The notes: generated from the sequence alone by a model not told the origin. Numbered from the stretch's first letter, positions 10,500 through 22,392 are shown. The stretch is 64,000 bases of DNA from Selaginella tamariscina (GCA_003024785.1 PUQB01000038.1:496001-560000), one strand, 5' to 3'. Numbers and translations: made by a program.

Positions 10500-11170
10500 T
10501 AAATGTGAATGAATGCTTCTTTTTTTTCCTCTGACATGCAATTTGTATTATTAACTGTAAAGTGAAATGCACTTTTGTGGTTTATATTAATGAATTTAAT
10601 AAAAGTAGATTTGCTTTACGTTTCAAATATGTAATTTTTACAAGATTATTATAACATTAAAAATAATTTTGCTCTGTTTTCAAGTAATTATAAGTTGTAA
10701 AAAAATGTAATTGAGAACAAAGTTAATGGTCACCATTGTTGTGAATTTAATAATTTAATTTAATAACTTTCTTATTTAATTATTAATATTAAACTAAACC
10801 ATTTTGCTACCATTGTCACATGCCCACTTGAGATACTTTAAATGCGGACCGTGCACATGATCCTATAGCATAGAATGGAAGCGGCTTAACTTGTATTGGA
10901 CATAGTAACAACCAACACTTTGTGAAACAGAGGATCTGTTATAAGCAGAGAGAGACGGTAGTGAATGATTTTGCATCTTCTTAAATAAAAGTCGTGCTGC
11001 ATTGAGGTGATTTATAACAATATTACTAGTAATACTTCTCTTTTCATGTCCTCTATGTTTCGGGCATTTGCCATTTTTGACTTGCACATGCTGCTATAGA
11101 CGTACCATTTAAAAACGTTCTTTTTCTGATGTGGTGTGCTTAAACAATTCCATTGTACCATAAACGGTAA
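10500..11170 (+). repeat. S module, forward, copy B
   Basis: Taken as the forward orientation; it is the reverse complement of the S module in copies A, G and H. It holds the block TTTGTGAAACAGAGGATCTG, whose complement (CAGATCCTCTGTTTCA) is at about 3187 in copy A. Confidence 0.75.
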
Positions 11171-11398
11171 GTAAATCACTTCCTACAACAAAAGTGTTCT
11201 TGTCGTCCACCATATACTCGTGTTTCCGAGTTCTTCTTCATATATAAATTACACAAGCAGATGGTCCGTTTATATATTTTAAATATCAATATTCATATAG
11301 ATATATATTTTGTACACGTATAGGATACCAATATGTATCATCTAAGTGTGTACATAAACAACTTGAAATTTTTCTACTCATACCTCTGGACCAATCCT

Positions 11399-11514
11399 CC
11401 ACTTTGTCCTACCATACTAAAAGAACTAACATTAGCCATTCAACATGCCACACAATCCCCACTTTGTCCCCATACTAAAAGAACTAACATTAGCCATTCA
11501 ACATGCCACACAAG
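11399..11514. repeat. 60-bp tandem duplication
   Basis: ACTTTGTCC...CATACTAAAAGAACTAACATTAG...CACACAA occurs twice in a row. The sister position in copy 2 (about 24,855) has it once, so the duplication is younger than the 13.4-kb repeat. A similar duplication arose separately at 61830. Confidence 0.9.
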
Positions 11515-12005
11515 CACATACAAATTTAACTTTATGATTGGGATCACACAATAAGTAACTAAAATGGGAATGTCTATATTCTCATTTTCTTTAATATTTA
11601 ACAAATTTATTAGAATAATATGTTTAAAGAAAAATATTCTTTAAAATATATATTTAAAATATTAATAATTAATACATAAGTATTAATTAAAGTTTTTTTT
11701 TATATTCTCATTTTCATATATCATTCCAATTTCAGTTATAACGTTTGTAAACTTAACATATGAACATTAACCATATAAATATTTAATACAGATTCACTTG
11801 AATGTTTATTCAAATACCAAAATGTATGTATTACATACACAAGTGGACATGTACTTTTTATAAACTTACACAAACAATTCATTCATTAGTGTGAACGAAC
11901 ATTACAAATTACGTGTGTGTATCCTAAGCATAAGACTAATTAATCAAAAGCTAATAAAAATATTATATGTATGAACACAGATTATTTAGATTAGTTAAAT
12001 AATTA

Positions 12006-13075
12006 CCTACTTGATTCCGGCTGATCGACTGCACCACCGCCACTAATTAAGTAATAATAATTAGTATAAAGCATCAAAAAATAATTAATAGCTACTTGAA
12101 ACTTATACTTGGGCATTCCTGTTATACAAACAGTTTAATTAAGCAAGTTTATTTAACTAGATGCGCGGTCTCGAATATCCGCAGATGCTATCAGTGGATG
12201 GTATATCCCTTAGTCTTATATGTGAAATTAATTAATTAACGAGTTAATTATATTATATATGTACAAACACACGTATACACGCACACATACCGACTGTTTT
12301 GGATTCACGACGAGAACCACGAGAAGCTTTAAGATCCCGCCGTTAGCTTCACGGAGAACTGCCGGATCGTCACTAAACTCCTCATAGATCCTCAGTTCCG
12401 AAAAGGTGACATTGTATCTTCATATCAAACGGTGCTGTATACACCATGTATAAACTTCTCTCTCTCTCTCTCTCTCAAACAAACACACACCAGTGACACC
12501 ACGCACATATAACACACCTCCTTTCTTTTTGGCGTACAGTCTGCTAACGCCTCCGAGAAACGCCTATAGCACGTAGATACATATTCATATCGAGACGGTG
12601 GAGATATATCTTTGCGCTCTCTCTCGAGGCATTCACCAATGACCATACGTCGCACTTCGTTGGCCACGTGCATTGGCTCGAGTTGCGGACGTACATCTTC
12701 ATAGGTCGGCAGTAGTGCAGATGGATCAAAATCCTCCTGCAAGAACATGTAGATGAGAGAGAGAGAATCAATACAGATTATTCAAAAGAACATGAAATCT
12801 TTCACAAGAACACGAGCCCAACAAGGAAGCATTCACAAGAACACGAAATTCACAGTCAGACAGAGAGATTCTTTATAGATGAACACGAATCCACGGACCC
12901 AACAAGCTAACAAAGAACATGAAATCGAAAAAAAAAGAGAGAGATTCATAAATTCAACACATTGAGATCCTTTGCCTGTGAAGCACACAGGCCCATTATT
13001 GAAGAGCTGTTCTTGAGCGGGTATAGCAACGCAGGAGCTCCAAGGGGATAAGTGGGCTCTAGCTGAATATACCCA
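12006..13075 (-). pseudogene. Gene X fragment M2 (exon alpha open)
   Basis: This is the best version of exon alpha: 12518-12736, exactly 73 codons, phase 0. It follows TTCTTGCAG and ends in GAG|GTGTGT. It reads EDFDPSALLPTYEDVRPQLE, continues with HVANEVRRMVIGECLERERK and ends in ALADCTPKRKE. It is rich in charged residues with no membrane segment. Beta follows at about 12300-12390 (YEEFSDDPAVLREANGG, LKLLVVLVV), then gamma (about 12170-12215) and delta (VAVVQSISRNQVG, about 12014-12047). The distal segment begins at 13062 after TTCAG. An uninterrupted alpha with good splice sites suggests this orientation is ancestral. Family not recognised. Confidence 0.62.
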
Positions 13076-13143
13076 TATATACGTACATGTGCGTGTGAAC
13101 GATTAGCCACGTATGTTGTCACTTAGGAGAGTGAGTCAGTTTG

Positions 13144-13149
13144 CACGTG
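13144..13149. promoter_or_regulatory. G-box core upstream of gene X M2
   Basis: CACGTG within GTTTGCACGTGGTAAAAG, about 80 bases 5' of the distal gene X segment. It lies between the diverging gene X and PDC-MEKK modules. Confidence 0.45.
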
Positions 13150-13410
13150 GTAAAAGAAGTTCGACCTTTACTGTACGTAATTTCCGTACTGTAGCTAAAT
13201 GTTGGCAGGAAGTTTGTAACATAAGTTTAGAATATTATTAAAACTTTTAATAATTATTTATAACTACATAAGTATGTATATAAAGGTATATAATAGAATA
13301 TATATTATATATGTGTATATACAGTCAAATATGTGTACACAATACACGGGTGATACGAATATGTATTTTGTATCATTGAAAGATATAAATTAAAGCATAA
13401 AAGGCATTAC

Positions 13411-13429
13411 ACCGGGAGTGAACCCCGGT
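13411..13429. other. Conserved hairpin, unit 2
   Basis: Same 6-bp stem and 7-base loop as at 7265, with identical bases on both arms. Confidence 0.5.
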
Positions 13430-13939
13430 TTAATTGTTGAGCCACTGACACTCACATCTATTTCTTATTCCATTCAAATTTTAAATCGTCAACTGTGTGT
13501 ATAGATATTTAAACTAAACTATTTACTCAAAAAATACACTTATGGAGGTATATAACAATATGCATATGTATATGTGTGTATAAGATATATCACTACAATA
13601 AATATTTGTATCACACGCATATAGTATATTCACTTAAACCAGTAGGAAAAAAGATATCATATTGGCGCATTGACCTATATGTTAAATAAAATAGTATTAA
13701 TGTAATAAATATAAATTAATAGTGTTTCAACATGGTGGTCGTTTTTATATCTTTTAATTGTTGCCGTGATCTAACACTAAATTTGAACGGAGATACCCAG
13801 GATATTCCTTAATATTTACGTTAACCCCTAGATAATCCCTGTATTTAAATGGGAATATCAGTCATTGCCCACACACACGCAGGCACACATATATAACTAG
13901 TACATATGCCTATACATAACTAATAATATGTCTACTGTT

Positions 13940-14338
13940 GGCGGGCTTAATTACTAATGACCTTTAACTTAATTTTTAATATTTAAATTGGCTTAATTTA
14001 ATGAGTTTATTCATAATTTGGACTTTTTAACTCATTTATAATAACAATTTGGTTAAGAATCATTAAATAATTAAATTTAAACATGCTTAAATTGGGTTAA
14101 GAATTTAACTTAAAAATAAATTCATTAAATTAATAATTAATAATTCATGAAGTTAAAAATCAATTTGGTGAGTTTATTCTTAAATACTATTTAATAATCT
14201 TTAATTGAGCTTATTTCTAAATTAAATTCTTAATGTCTTAAGTTTAATCATTTATGATCCTCTTTTAAATTTAAAAAGTCCTATAACTTAAATTAGTGTG
14301 TGTATGTAATAATATATAGAATTTTCTTTAAGTTATTT

Positions 14339-14403
<65 letters not shown>

Positions 14404-14760
14404 AATTTAACTTTCTTTTTATTTTAAATTACTATAATAATACATGGAATTTCTTTATATCCTTCTCAGTGTCAAGTTAATATTTTTATGTGATAATTTA
14501 TTTTTTTAACTCTCTTAAATTATTATATATGTGATACCTTCAAATTATTATTATTTAGAACTCTTATGAAATTTAAGATTTAAAATGATTATTAGATAAT
14601 ATCTAATTAATAGGATATTGTAAATAAAATAAAAAACGACCGTTGACGAAGCGATTTTAAAGTAATTTTAAAATTAACGTGCAATAAATTTATATATACG
14701 GGATTTAAGATTTAAAGTGGCCATATTGAATTTAAAATTTAAGATGGCAGACACAAACGT
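13940..14760. other. AT-rich spacer before copy C
   Basis: No gene seen. It includes a long (TA)n tract at 14336-14401 at the same point where copies E and F carry similar expansions, and the conserved CGACCGTTGACGAAGCGATT about 235 bases upstream of the first exon. Confidence 0.55.
14336..14401. repeat. (TA)n expansion upstream of copy C
   Basis: About 30 TA units with one interruption. Copies B and D have only a few units here; E (27738-27813) and F (34329-34408) are also expanded. Confidence 0.9.
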
Positions 14761-14775
14761 ACGCGATGAACTTAT

Positions 14776-14783
14776 TATATAAG
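14776..14783 (+). promoter_or_regulatory. TATA-like box, copy C
   Basis: TATATAAG, 98 bases upstream of the first-exon ATG at 14874. Copies G and H have lost this stretch by deletion. Confidence 0.4.
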
Positions 14784-14873
14784 ATTATTTTTTGGTATTC
14801 TCTCAAGTTTTTTCACGAAATCATTCTAATAGTCTTCTTCCTCTTCCTTATATTGATCTTGGTTACTGTAAAC

Positions 14874-14970
14874 ATGGTTGAGTCGGACAGTGTCGGGATC
14901 GATATAAGCAACGTTCGATGCAATCCGTCATTGGGTAGCGCATTACTTCCTATTATGCACATGCATGCAG
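14874..14970 (+). pseudogene. Candidate first exon, copy C (donor intact)
   Basis: ATG and 32 codons plus one base, as in copy A, but here the exon ends GCATGCAG|GTGCGA with a usable GT donor. The next PDC exon needs two preceding bases, so a direct join would be out of frame. Either another exon is missing or this is not a PDC exon. Confidence 0.4.
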
Positions 14971-15187
14971 GTGCGACGGCTTGTGTCTCTCTCTACACAC
15001 ACACACGTAATTCTATCTCAATACCAGTTACATCTGTGTGTTCGTAAATATATCCATTTTCCATCTCACAGACTTTAAAGCAAGCTTACGTTTACATTGT
15101 ATAGCACCCCATAGCATATGTATATCCGTGTTCGGGAAAGAACACATAGTCACGTATATGCAAGAGTATAATGGACTTCTTTTGCAG

Positions 15188-15775
15188 GATTACGAACATA
15201 CAGAGCTTGGAAGCGGAAGTGGAGGCAGCAGCGGAGTTTCTGAACGGAGCAGTGAAACCTGTTCTTTTTGGAGGGAACAAGAAAGCACAGGACGCATTCG
15301 TCAAGCTTGCCGACGTTTCTGGCTACCCCGTTGCTGTCATGCCTTCTGCGAAAGGCCAGTTCCAGAAAACCATCCTCACTTCATTGGTACCTACTGGGGA
15401 GCCGTCAGCAGCCCCTTCTGCTGCGAGATAGTCGAGCCTGCAGATGCATATCTATTTGCAGGTAACTACACACACAAAAAAAAGGTACTAAATTCGTATA
15501 TGTACAGGTCCCGACAGCTCAGTGGGATATTCCCTCCTTATCAAGAAGGAGAAACAGATAATAGTACAGCCAGAGAGGGTTACCAATACCATCGGTGGGA
15601 ATTTGTCGTTTGGGTGTGTCTTCATCAAGGATTTTCTCAAAGCGCTGGCCAAGCATCTGAAGAGGAACGAGGCTGCTTTCGAGAACTACCAGCATATGTA
15701 TGTACCCCCGGTAACGTCGTCTCTAATGCCAAGGACGAGCCACTCCGCGTCAACGTCCTCTTCAAGCACATTCAG
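15188..15775 (+). pseudogene. PDC central-domain fragment, copy C (near-complete)
   Basis: Exons 15188-15461 and 15508-15775. Exon 2 is the most PDC-like in the window: GYSLLIKKEKQIIVQPERV, then SFGCVFIKDFLKALAKHLKR and AAFENY, all standard PDC landmarks. Defects are small. A 12-base in-frame deletion turns KMRCLKAQ into KKAQ, one T is lost after KGQF, and one C is lost in a C-run before GNVVSNAKDEPLRVNVLF. The NDY of GP-NDYSSVGY is reduced to D. A spliced product would still be out of frame. Confidence 0.92.
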
Positions 15776-15776
15776 G

Positions 15777-15780
<4 letters not shown>

Positions 15781-15827
<47 letters not shown>

Positions 15828-15855
15828 CACACACATACACACACGCTAACTATAG
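15781..15855. repeat. (CT)n(CA)n microsatellite in fusion intron C
   Basis: The longest pure CT run of the set (about 22 units), then CACACACATACACACA and the CTATAG acceptor of the kinase exon. Confidence 0.9.
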
Positions 15856-16025
15856 GAACTTCGTTCAGGCGATCAATCCGAAAAAAACAGCATCATTTCC
15901 GGCTGATATTTGGAGCTTGGGATGCACTGTTCTTGAAATGGCTACAGGTGGACCACCTTTCAGCGATTGCGAATGGGTGCGTGTACGCATAGGTATATAG
16001 TATTACCACACGTACACACACACAC

Positions 16026-16058
<33 letters not shown>

Positions 16059-16240
16059 AGAGTAACACGTACGTTGTGTTTTTTAAAATGAAAAGCATGG
16101 GCAGTCTTGCATATACATACATACATATATATTTGTATATATACACATTAACATAACATATGCTGATATTCTTCACACACACACACATATTGTAAATATA
16201 TACAAAACACAGTAATGTGGAAGGTTGGCACGAGGAGATA
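15856..16240 (+). pseudogene. MEKK-type kinase C-lobe fragment, copy C (3' truncated)
   Basis: Exon 1 (15856-15976) reads FPADIWSLGCTVLEMATGG and PPFSDCEW, the consensus of the family without substitutions. Exon 2 is cut to a stub: CACAGTAATGTGGAAGGTTGG with one indel, then unrelated AT-rich DNA after 16240. Subdomain XI is therefore absent. Copy E shares the break. Confidence 0.88.
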
Positions 16241-16299
16241 ATTTTGATTCAATGAGTCAATTACATAAATCTTTAAATCCAATATTTTACATTTTACAT

Positions 16300-16780
16300 A
16301 GCATGTTAAAAGTATTAAATTCATTTATGTGATATATTCTTCGTTATTTAGCACTTCATAATACTTAAATTTTCACTTGTAAATTTAATATTTCTTCATC
16401 ATTTAGCACTTTACAATATTTTTTAAAAGTAGTATTACATAAGTTTGTCGAAAGATTCTTGATTAAATACAAAAGTATAATTCCTAATTAAACTGATGGA
16501 AAGTCCTGATACGTACAATTTAATATTAAATCTTTTGAATAATAAAAATCACCAGTCTCCAAGTAATAAGAATCACAACATGTAAACACATAATATTAAG
16601 ATATAATATTTTATTTAATATTGTATGTTGTAAAATATACAAATTTTGCATGGACATGTCTGTTCTTATTCTAAAACCATTGTATCATCATAATTTTTTC
16701 ATGCTACCTTATAAAGTTAAATTTAATATTGTAAAGTGCTAAATAATGAAAAATATATTAAATTTACAAATGAAAATTCA
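16300..16780 (+). repeat. M module, copy C
   Basis: Joined directly to the truncated kinase exon. Core landmark TATTACATAAGTTTGT. Both ends carry the inverted CACTTGTAAATTTAATAT type repeats. Confidence 0.5.
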
Positions 16781-16849
16781 ACCTAATGTCATCTTGCATA
16801 TTCTTTTTATTTATATAAATAGAGATATGCATATACCTTTGCTAGCTAC

Positions 16850-17530
16850 ACAAACAAAATAATATTTAACAACCGTAAATGTGAATGAACCCGTTTTTTT
16901 TCTTTTCAACAAATAATTTATATTACATTAACTACAAAGTGAAATGCACTTTCTTTGTTTATATTAATAAATTTAGTAGAAGCAGGTTTGTTTTACGTTT
17001 TAAATATGTAATTGTTACAAGATTATTATAACACTAAAAATAATTTTGCTCTATTTTTGAATAATTATAATTTGTAAGAAATATAATTGAGAACAAAGTT
17101 AATGGTCACCATCGTTGTGAATTTAATAACTTTTTTATTTAATTATTAATATTAAACTAAACCATTTCGCTGCACCATTGCCACGTGCCCACTTGAGATA
17201 CTTTAAATGCGGACCATGCACGTGATCCTATGGCGTAAAATGGAAGTGGCTTAGCTTGTATTCGAACATGGTAATAACCAGCACTTTGTGAAACAGAGGA
17301 TTTGTTATAAGTAGGGAAATGGGCAGTGAACGATTTTGCATCCTTCGAATAAAAATCATGCTACACTGAGATGATTTACAGCAATGTTACTAATGGAGAC
17401 TTATCTTTTCACGTTCTTTATGTTTGGGGCATTTATCATTTTCAACTTGCATATGCTGCTATAGACGTACCATTTAAAAACGTTCTTGTTTTCTCTAATG
17501 TGGTGTGCTTGAACAATTCCATTGTACTGT
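16850..17530 (+). repeat. S module, forward, copy C
   Basis: Contains two CACGTG cores (about 17181 and 17220) and the reverse complement of the block seen at about 3187. No gene seen. Confidence 0.7.
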
Positions 17531-17549
17531 GAACAGTAAGTGAATTAGT

Positions 17550-18380
17550 CCCTACAACAAAAGCGTTCTTGCCGTCCACCATATACTCGTGTTTCCGAGT
17601 TCTTCCTATATAAGTTACACATGCAAGATGGTCCGTTTATATATTTTTAAATATCGATATTCATATAGGTGTATATTTTTGTACACATATAAGATACCAA
17701 TATGTATCATCTAAGTGTGTACATAAACAACTTGAAGTTTCTTTTACTCATACCTCTTGACTAATTCCTCACTTTCTCCCATTGTACTAAAAGAACTGAC
17801 ATTAGCCATTCAACATACCACACAAGCAATACAAATTTAACTGATGGTTAGGATCACACAATAAATAAAAATATGAACGTTTAATTAAAATGGGAATGTC
17901 TATATTCTCATTTTAAAAATAATTAACAAATTTAATTATTTAATTAACATTTTTTAATAAAAAAAAATTAGAATAATATATATTTAAAGAAAAAACATTC
18001 TTTAAAATATATATTTAAAATATTAATAATTAATACATAAGTATTAATTAAAGTTATTTTTATATTCTCATTTTCATATATACAGTTATAGCGTTTGTAA
18101 ACTTAACATATCAACATTAACCATACATATGAAGGTAAATATTTAATACAGATTCACTTGAATGTTTATTCAAATACTTTGAATACCAAAATGTATATAT
18201 TACATACACAAGTGGACATGTACGTTTTATATAACTTACAGACAGAGTGCAAACAATTCATTCATTAGTGTGAACTAACATATACAAATTATCTGTGTGT
18301 ATCGTAAGCATAAGACTAATTAATCAAAAGTTAATAAAAATATTATATGTATGAACACAGATTAATTAGATTAGTTAAAT
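17550..18380. other. Conserved spacer before gene X M3
   Basis: Unit-common AT-rich DNA with the landmark TCATCTAAGTGTGTAC. Nothing coding recognised. Confidence 0.5.
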
Positions 18381-18387
18381 AATTACC

Positions 18388-19445
18388 TACTTGATTCCGG
18401 CTCACCGCCACTAATTAAGTAATAATAATTAGTATATTAGTATAAAGCATAAAAAAAAATTATACTTGGTATGTACAGTTTAATTAAAGCAAGTTTATTT
18501 AACTAGATGCGCAGTCTCGAATATCCGCAGATGCTATCGGTAGTGTTATGGTATATCCCTTAGTCTTATAAATCACCTTCTGTGAAATTAATTAATTAAT
18601 TAGTTAATTATATTATATATGTAATACACACACAAACGCACGTATACACGCACACATACCGATTGTTTTGGATTCACGACGAGAACCACGAGAAGCTTTA
18701 AGGTCCCGCCGTTAGCTGCCGGATCGTCACTAAACTCCTCATGGATATCCCAGTTCAAAAACAGAGGTAATTGCCACCAGGTGACATTGCATGGAACCGT
18801 CATGTCTTATGGTGCTGTATACACCATGTATAAACTTCTCTCTCTCTCTCTCAAACACACACACACGCACACACACACGCACATATATACACACTGCTTT
18901 CTTTTTGGCGTACAGTCTGCTCACGCCTCCGAGGAAATGCCTATAGCACGTTGGCATGTGCCTACCTCTCTCTAGATACATATTCATATCGAGACGGTGG
19001 AGATGTATCTTTGCGCTGGCATTCACTGCCGATCAATGAAGATGTACGTCGGACAGTGGAGCCGCAAATGCACGTGGCCAAAGAAGTGCGACGTATGGAG
19101 CGCAGATGGATCAAAATCCTCCTGCAAGAACATGTACATGAGAGAGAGAATCGATACAGATTATTCAAAAGAACATGAAATCTTTCACAAGAACACGAAG
19201 CCAACAAGGAGCATTCACAAGAACACGAAATTCACAGTCAGACAGAGAGATTCTTTATAGATGAACACGAATCCACGGACCCAACAAGCTAACAAAGAAC
19301 ATGAAATCGAGAAAGAGAGAGAGATTCATAGATTCAACACATTGAGATCCTTTGCCTGTGAAAGCACACAGGCCCATTGTTGAAGAGCTGGGTATAGCAA
19401 CGCAGGAGCTCCAAGGGGATAAGTGGGTTCTAGCTGAATATACCC
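18388..19445 (-). pseudogene. Gene X fragment M3 (alpha exon internally inverted)
   Basis: Near-identical to M1, including the flipped block in exon alpha (alpha about 18895-19121), the changed donor, the shortened beta and the 10-base deletion in the distal segment. One codon-breaking difference is the loss of one A in AAGGAGCATTC near 19207. Confidence 0.6.
19025..19098. other. 74-bp internal inversion in gene X exon alpha (M3)
   Basis: Same block, end points and orientation as in M1, inherited through the 13.4-kb duplication. Confidence 0.9.
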
Positions 19446-19586
19446 GGTTTCATTCCGTATATACGTAGATGTGCATATATGCGTGTGTGTGAACGATTAG
19501 CCACGTAGGCTGCCACTTAGGAGAGTGCACGTGGTAGAATAAGTTCAACCTTTACTGTACGTAATTTTCGTGAGTTTGTAACAGAG

Positions 19587-19917
19587 GTTTAGGGTTTAGG
19601 TATCACACAACACGCACGCACGCACATCCGCTTGAGTGTCTTACCTGCGATCCCTTGATAACACAGCTTAGCATATATGGTAACGTGAAATTTAGACTTC
19701 CTTAATATTTGTTTAGCATAGACCAAATACAGAGGCATGCATTTATTTTCTTCTACCATGGACGAGTTCTTAACATCCAGGGACCGGAAAAGGATACGTC
19801 AAATAAAAATATGTGTGTGTGTGTGTATGTGTGCGCGTGTGAACATGTTTATACTTGCAGGTTCAAGATGCCAGGGTTACAATCTTTAATCTAATATTTG
19901 GTGTCCTAAAGCACAAG

Positions 19918-19956
<39 letters not shown>

Positions 19957-20505
19957 TACATACATATATATATATATTCAGGAAGAATTACGTTTGATGG
20001 CCAAAACTTACACTCTCTTAAAACATGTCTAAACCCTTCCAGGTCTAACGAGGAAAACTTGATAACCCGCCGTCTAGGAATATCATAAATGTAACTTACC
20101 AGCTTTACTCATAATTACGGTACGATGGTACACCGGTGATCGTCACACGTACGAAACAGTGACGTGGTTCACGCGCTTTGCATGCTTACGCCAACACGTA
20201 CGCGAATATTCTGAGGCCGCCAGATAGACACAGAATATAATTTGAAAAGTAGGTAATTAAATCGAATATACGGAATATAACTTCCCGCCAACGTTTAGAT
20301 TTTGTACTCCCGCTAACGTAGAAAGGTAAATTCTCAAATTCGTTCCTCTACATTGCATACATACGTCATACGTGACCGATGGTGCACATACACATGCGTA
20401 TACACTCACATGTACGCACGTGGCACATGTCCGGTTACACATTGATTGTTCAAAAGATGTAGAAACTTACATCCAGAAGAACAGATCTTCTGCTAATCTT
20501 GTTAA
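19587..20505 (+). mobile_element. Insertion of about 0.9 kb with telomere-like edge (copy 2)
   Basis: Duplicate of the insertion at 6173. The telomere-like motif starts at 19587. It carries 12 extra bases (AGATTTTGTACT) near 20297 and a longer CA tract. No equivalent is found after M5, the third partial copy. Confidence 0.6.
19861..20032 (+). pseudogene. Gene Y terminal two exons (copy 2)
   Basis: Exons 19861-19917 and 19982-20032 encode the same peptides as copy 1, with identical splice sites and stop. The (CA)n in the intron is longer. Confidence 0.5.
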
Positions 20506-20693
20506 AACCTTTAATAATTTTTATATATAACTACGTGGGTATGTATCTATAGGTATATAATAGAATATATATTATATATGTGTATATACACCTCGAGAGG
20601 ATCCAGATCTATGACTATATAGTATATTGAGCATATCAAATATGCGTACACAATACACGGGTGATACGAATATGAAAGCATAAAAGGCCTTAC

Positions 20694-20712
20694 ACCGGGA
20701 GTGAACCCCGGT
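20694..20712. other. Conserved hairpin, unit 3
   Basis: Identical stem and loop to the hairpin at 7265. Confidence 0.5.
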
Positions 20713-21224
20713 TTAATTGTTGAGCCACTGACACTCACATCTATTTCTTATTCCATCCAAATTTTAAATCGTCAACTGTGTGTATAATATTTAAAGCGAT
20801 ATAATTTACAAAACTAAACTATTTACTCAAAAACACACTTATGGAGGTACGTTAACAATATGCATATGTATATGTGTGTATAAGATATATCACTACAATA
20901 AATAATTGTAGACAGACCCATATCACACCCATATAGTATATTCACTTAAACCAGTACGAAAAAAGATATCATATTGGCACATTGACCTATATGTTAAATA
21001 AAATAGTATTGATGTAATAAATATAAATTAATAGTGTTTCAACATGGTGGTCGTTTTTATATCTTTTAATTGTTGCCGTGAGCCGCACTGAACACTAAAT
21101 TTGAACGGAGATACCCAGGATATCCCTTAAATATTAGATAATCCCTGTATTTAAATGGGAATATCAGTCGTTGCCCACACACACGCAGGCACACATAAGT
21201 ACATAACTAATACATATGTCCACT

Positions 21225-21865
21225 GTTGGCGGGTTTAATTATTTATAACAATATATTAATTAATAAATTTTTAATTCAATTATTATCTTTAACCTGATGA
21301 ATTTATTTATAAATTGGATTCTTAACTTAATTATTATTCTTAATTTAATTTTTAAGTTAAAATTTTAATTTATTTGTTATTCTTATTTAATGACCTTTAA
21401 CTTAATTTTTAATATTTTAAATTGGATTATCTTTTAACTCATTTATAATAACAATTTGGTTAAGAATCCTTAAATAATTAAATCCAAACATGCTTACATT
21501 GGGTTAAGGATTTAACTTAAAAATAAATTTATTAAATTAATAATTAATAATTCATGAAGTTAAAAATCAATTTGGTGAGTTTATTCTTAAATACTATTTA
21601 ATAATCTTTAATTAAGTTTTTTTTTAAATTAAATTCTTAATTTCCTAAGTTTACACTTAATCATTTATGATCTCTTTTGAATTTAAAAAGTACTATAACT
21701 TAAATTAGTGTGTGTATGTAATAATATAGAGAATTTTCTTTTTAAATTATTATATATAGATGATAATTTAACTTTCTTTTTATTTTAAATTACTGTATAT
21801 ATATAATAATACATGGAATTTCTTTATATCCTTCTCATTGTGTGTCAAGTTAATATTTTTAGATC
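21225..21865. other. AT-rich spacer before copy D
   Basis: Duplicate of the spacer at 7800. No gene seen. Confidence 0.5.
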
Positions 21866-21870
21866 TCTTA

Positions 21871-22330
21871 GCACAGGACGCATTCGTCAAGCTTGCCGAC
21901 GTTTCTGGCTACCCCGTTGGTGTCATGCCTTCTGCGAAAGGCCAGTTTCCAGAAAACCATTTTCACTTCATTGGTGCCTGCCTACTGGGGAGCCGTCAGC
22001 AGCCCCTAAGGCTTCTGCTGCGAGATAGTCGAGCCTGCAGATGCATATCTATTTGCAGGTAACTATACACAAAAAAAACGTCGTATATGTACAGGTCCCG
22101 ACAGCTCAGTGGGATATTCCCTCCTTATCAAGAAGGAGAAACAGATAATAGTACAGCCAGAGAGGTTACCATCGGTGGGAATTTGTCGTCATCAAGGATT
22201 TTCTCAAAGCGCTGGCTAAGCATCTGAAGAGGAACGAGGCTGCTTGCGTATGTATGTGCCCCCCGGTAATGTCGTCTCTAATGCCAAGGACGAGCCACTC
22301 CGCGTCAACGTCCTCTTCAAGCACATTCAG
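21871..22330 (+). pseudogene. PDC central-domain fragment, copy D (5' truncated)
   Basis: Exons 21871-22058 and 22095-22330. Shares with copy B the 5' truncation and the TAAGGC stop insertion. Differences: a 4-base duplication (TGCCTGCCTAC) before YWGAV shifts the frame, but exon 2 keeps the QIIVQPE codons that copy B lost. Copy B therefore lost them after the duplication. Confidence 0.88.
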
Positions 22331-22331
22331 G

Positions 22332-22378
<47 letters not shown>

Positions 22379-22392
22379 TACACACACTATAG

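Larger units (their letters stand above)
5000..18388. repeat. Higher-order repeat, copy 1 (about 13.4 kb)
   Basis: This block holds gene X M1, the gene Y insertion, PDC-MEKK B, gene X M2 and PDC-MEKK C. It matches the next 13.4 kb nearly base for base: landmarks at 5004, 8446 and 15188 recur at 18390, 21871 and 28599, offsets of 13,386, 13,425 and 13,411. The left edge is uncertain by a few hundred bases because all units resemble each other there. Confidence 0.88.

Noticed and set aside
13411-13429. tRNA gene at the T-arm-like hairpin
   Set aside because: No acceptor stem, D-arm or anticodon arm can be formed with the flanks.
15038-16000. A 320-codon open frame through copy C
   Set aside because: It runs through introns and the CT/CA microsatellite in a frame that does not match PDC for most of its length (SLSLSL and THTYTH runs). 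The real coding signal is the split PDC and MEKK exons.
18739-19026. 95-codon minus-strand frame over gene X M3
   Set aside because: It reads through the TG/AG repeat intron and the inverted part of exon alpha; it is a shadow of gene X exons in mixed frames.
20547-20738. 63-codon minus-strand frame over the hairpin region
   Set aside because: AT-rich, with no codon bias and no splice signals; it repeats only because the unit repeats.
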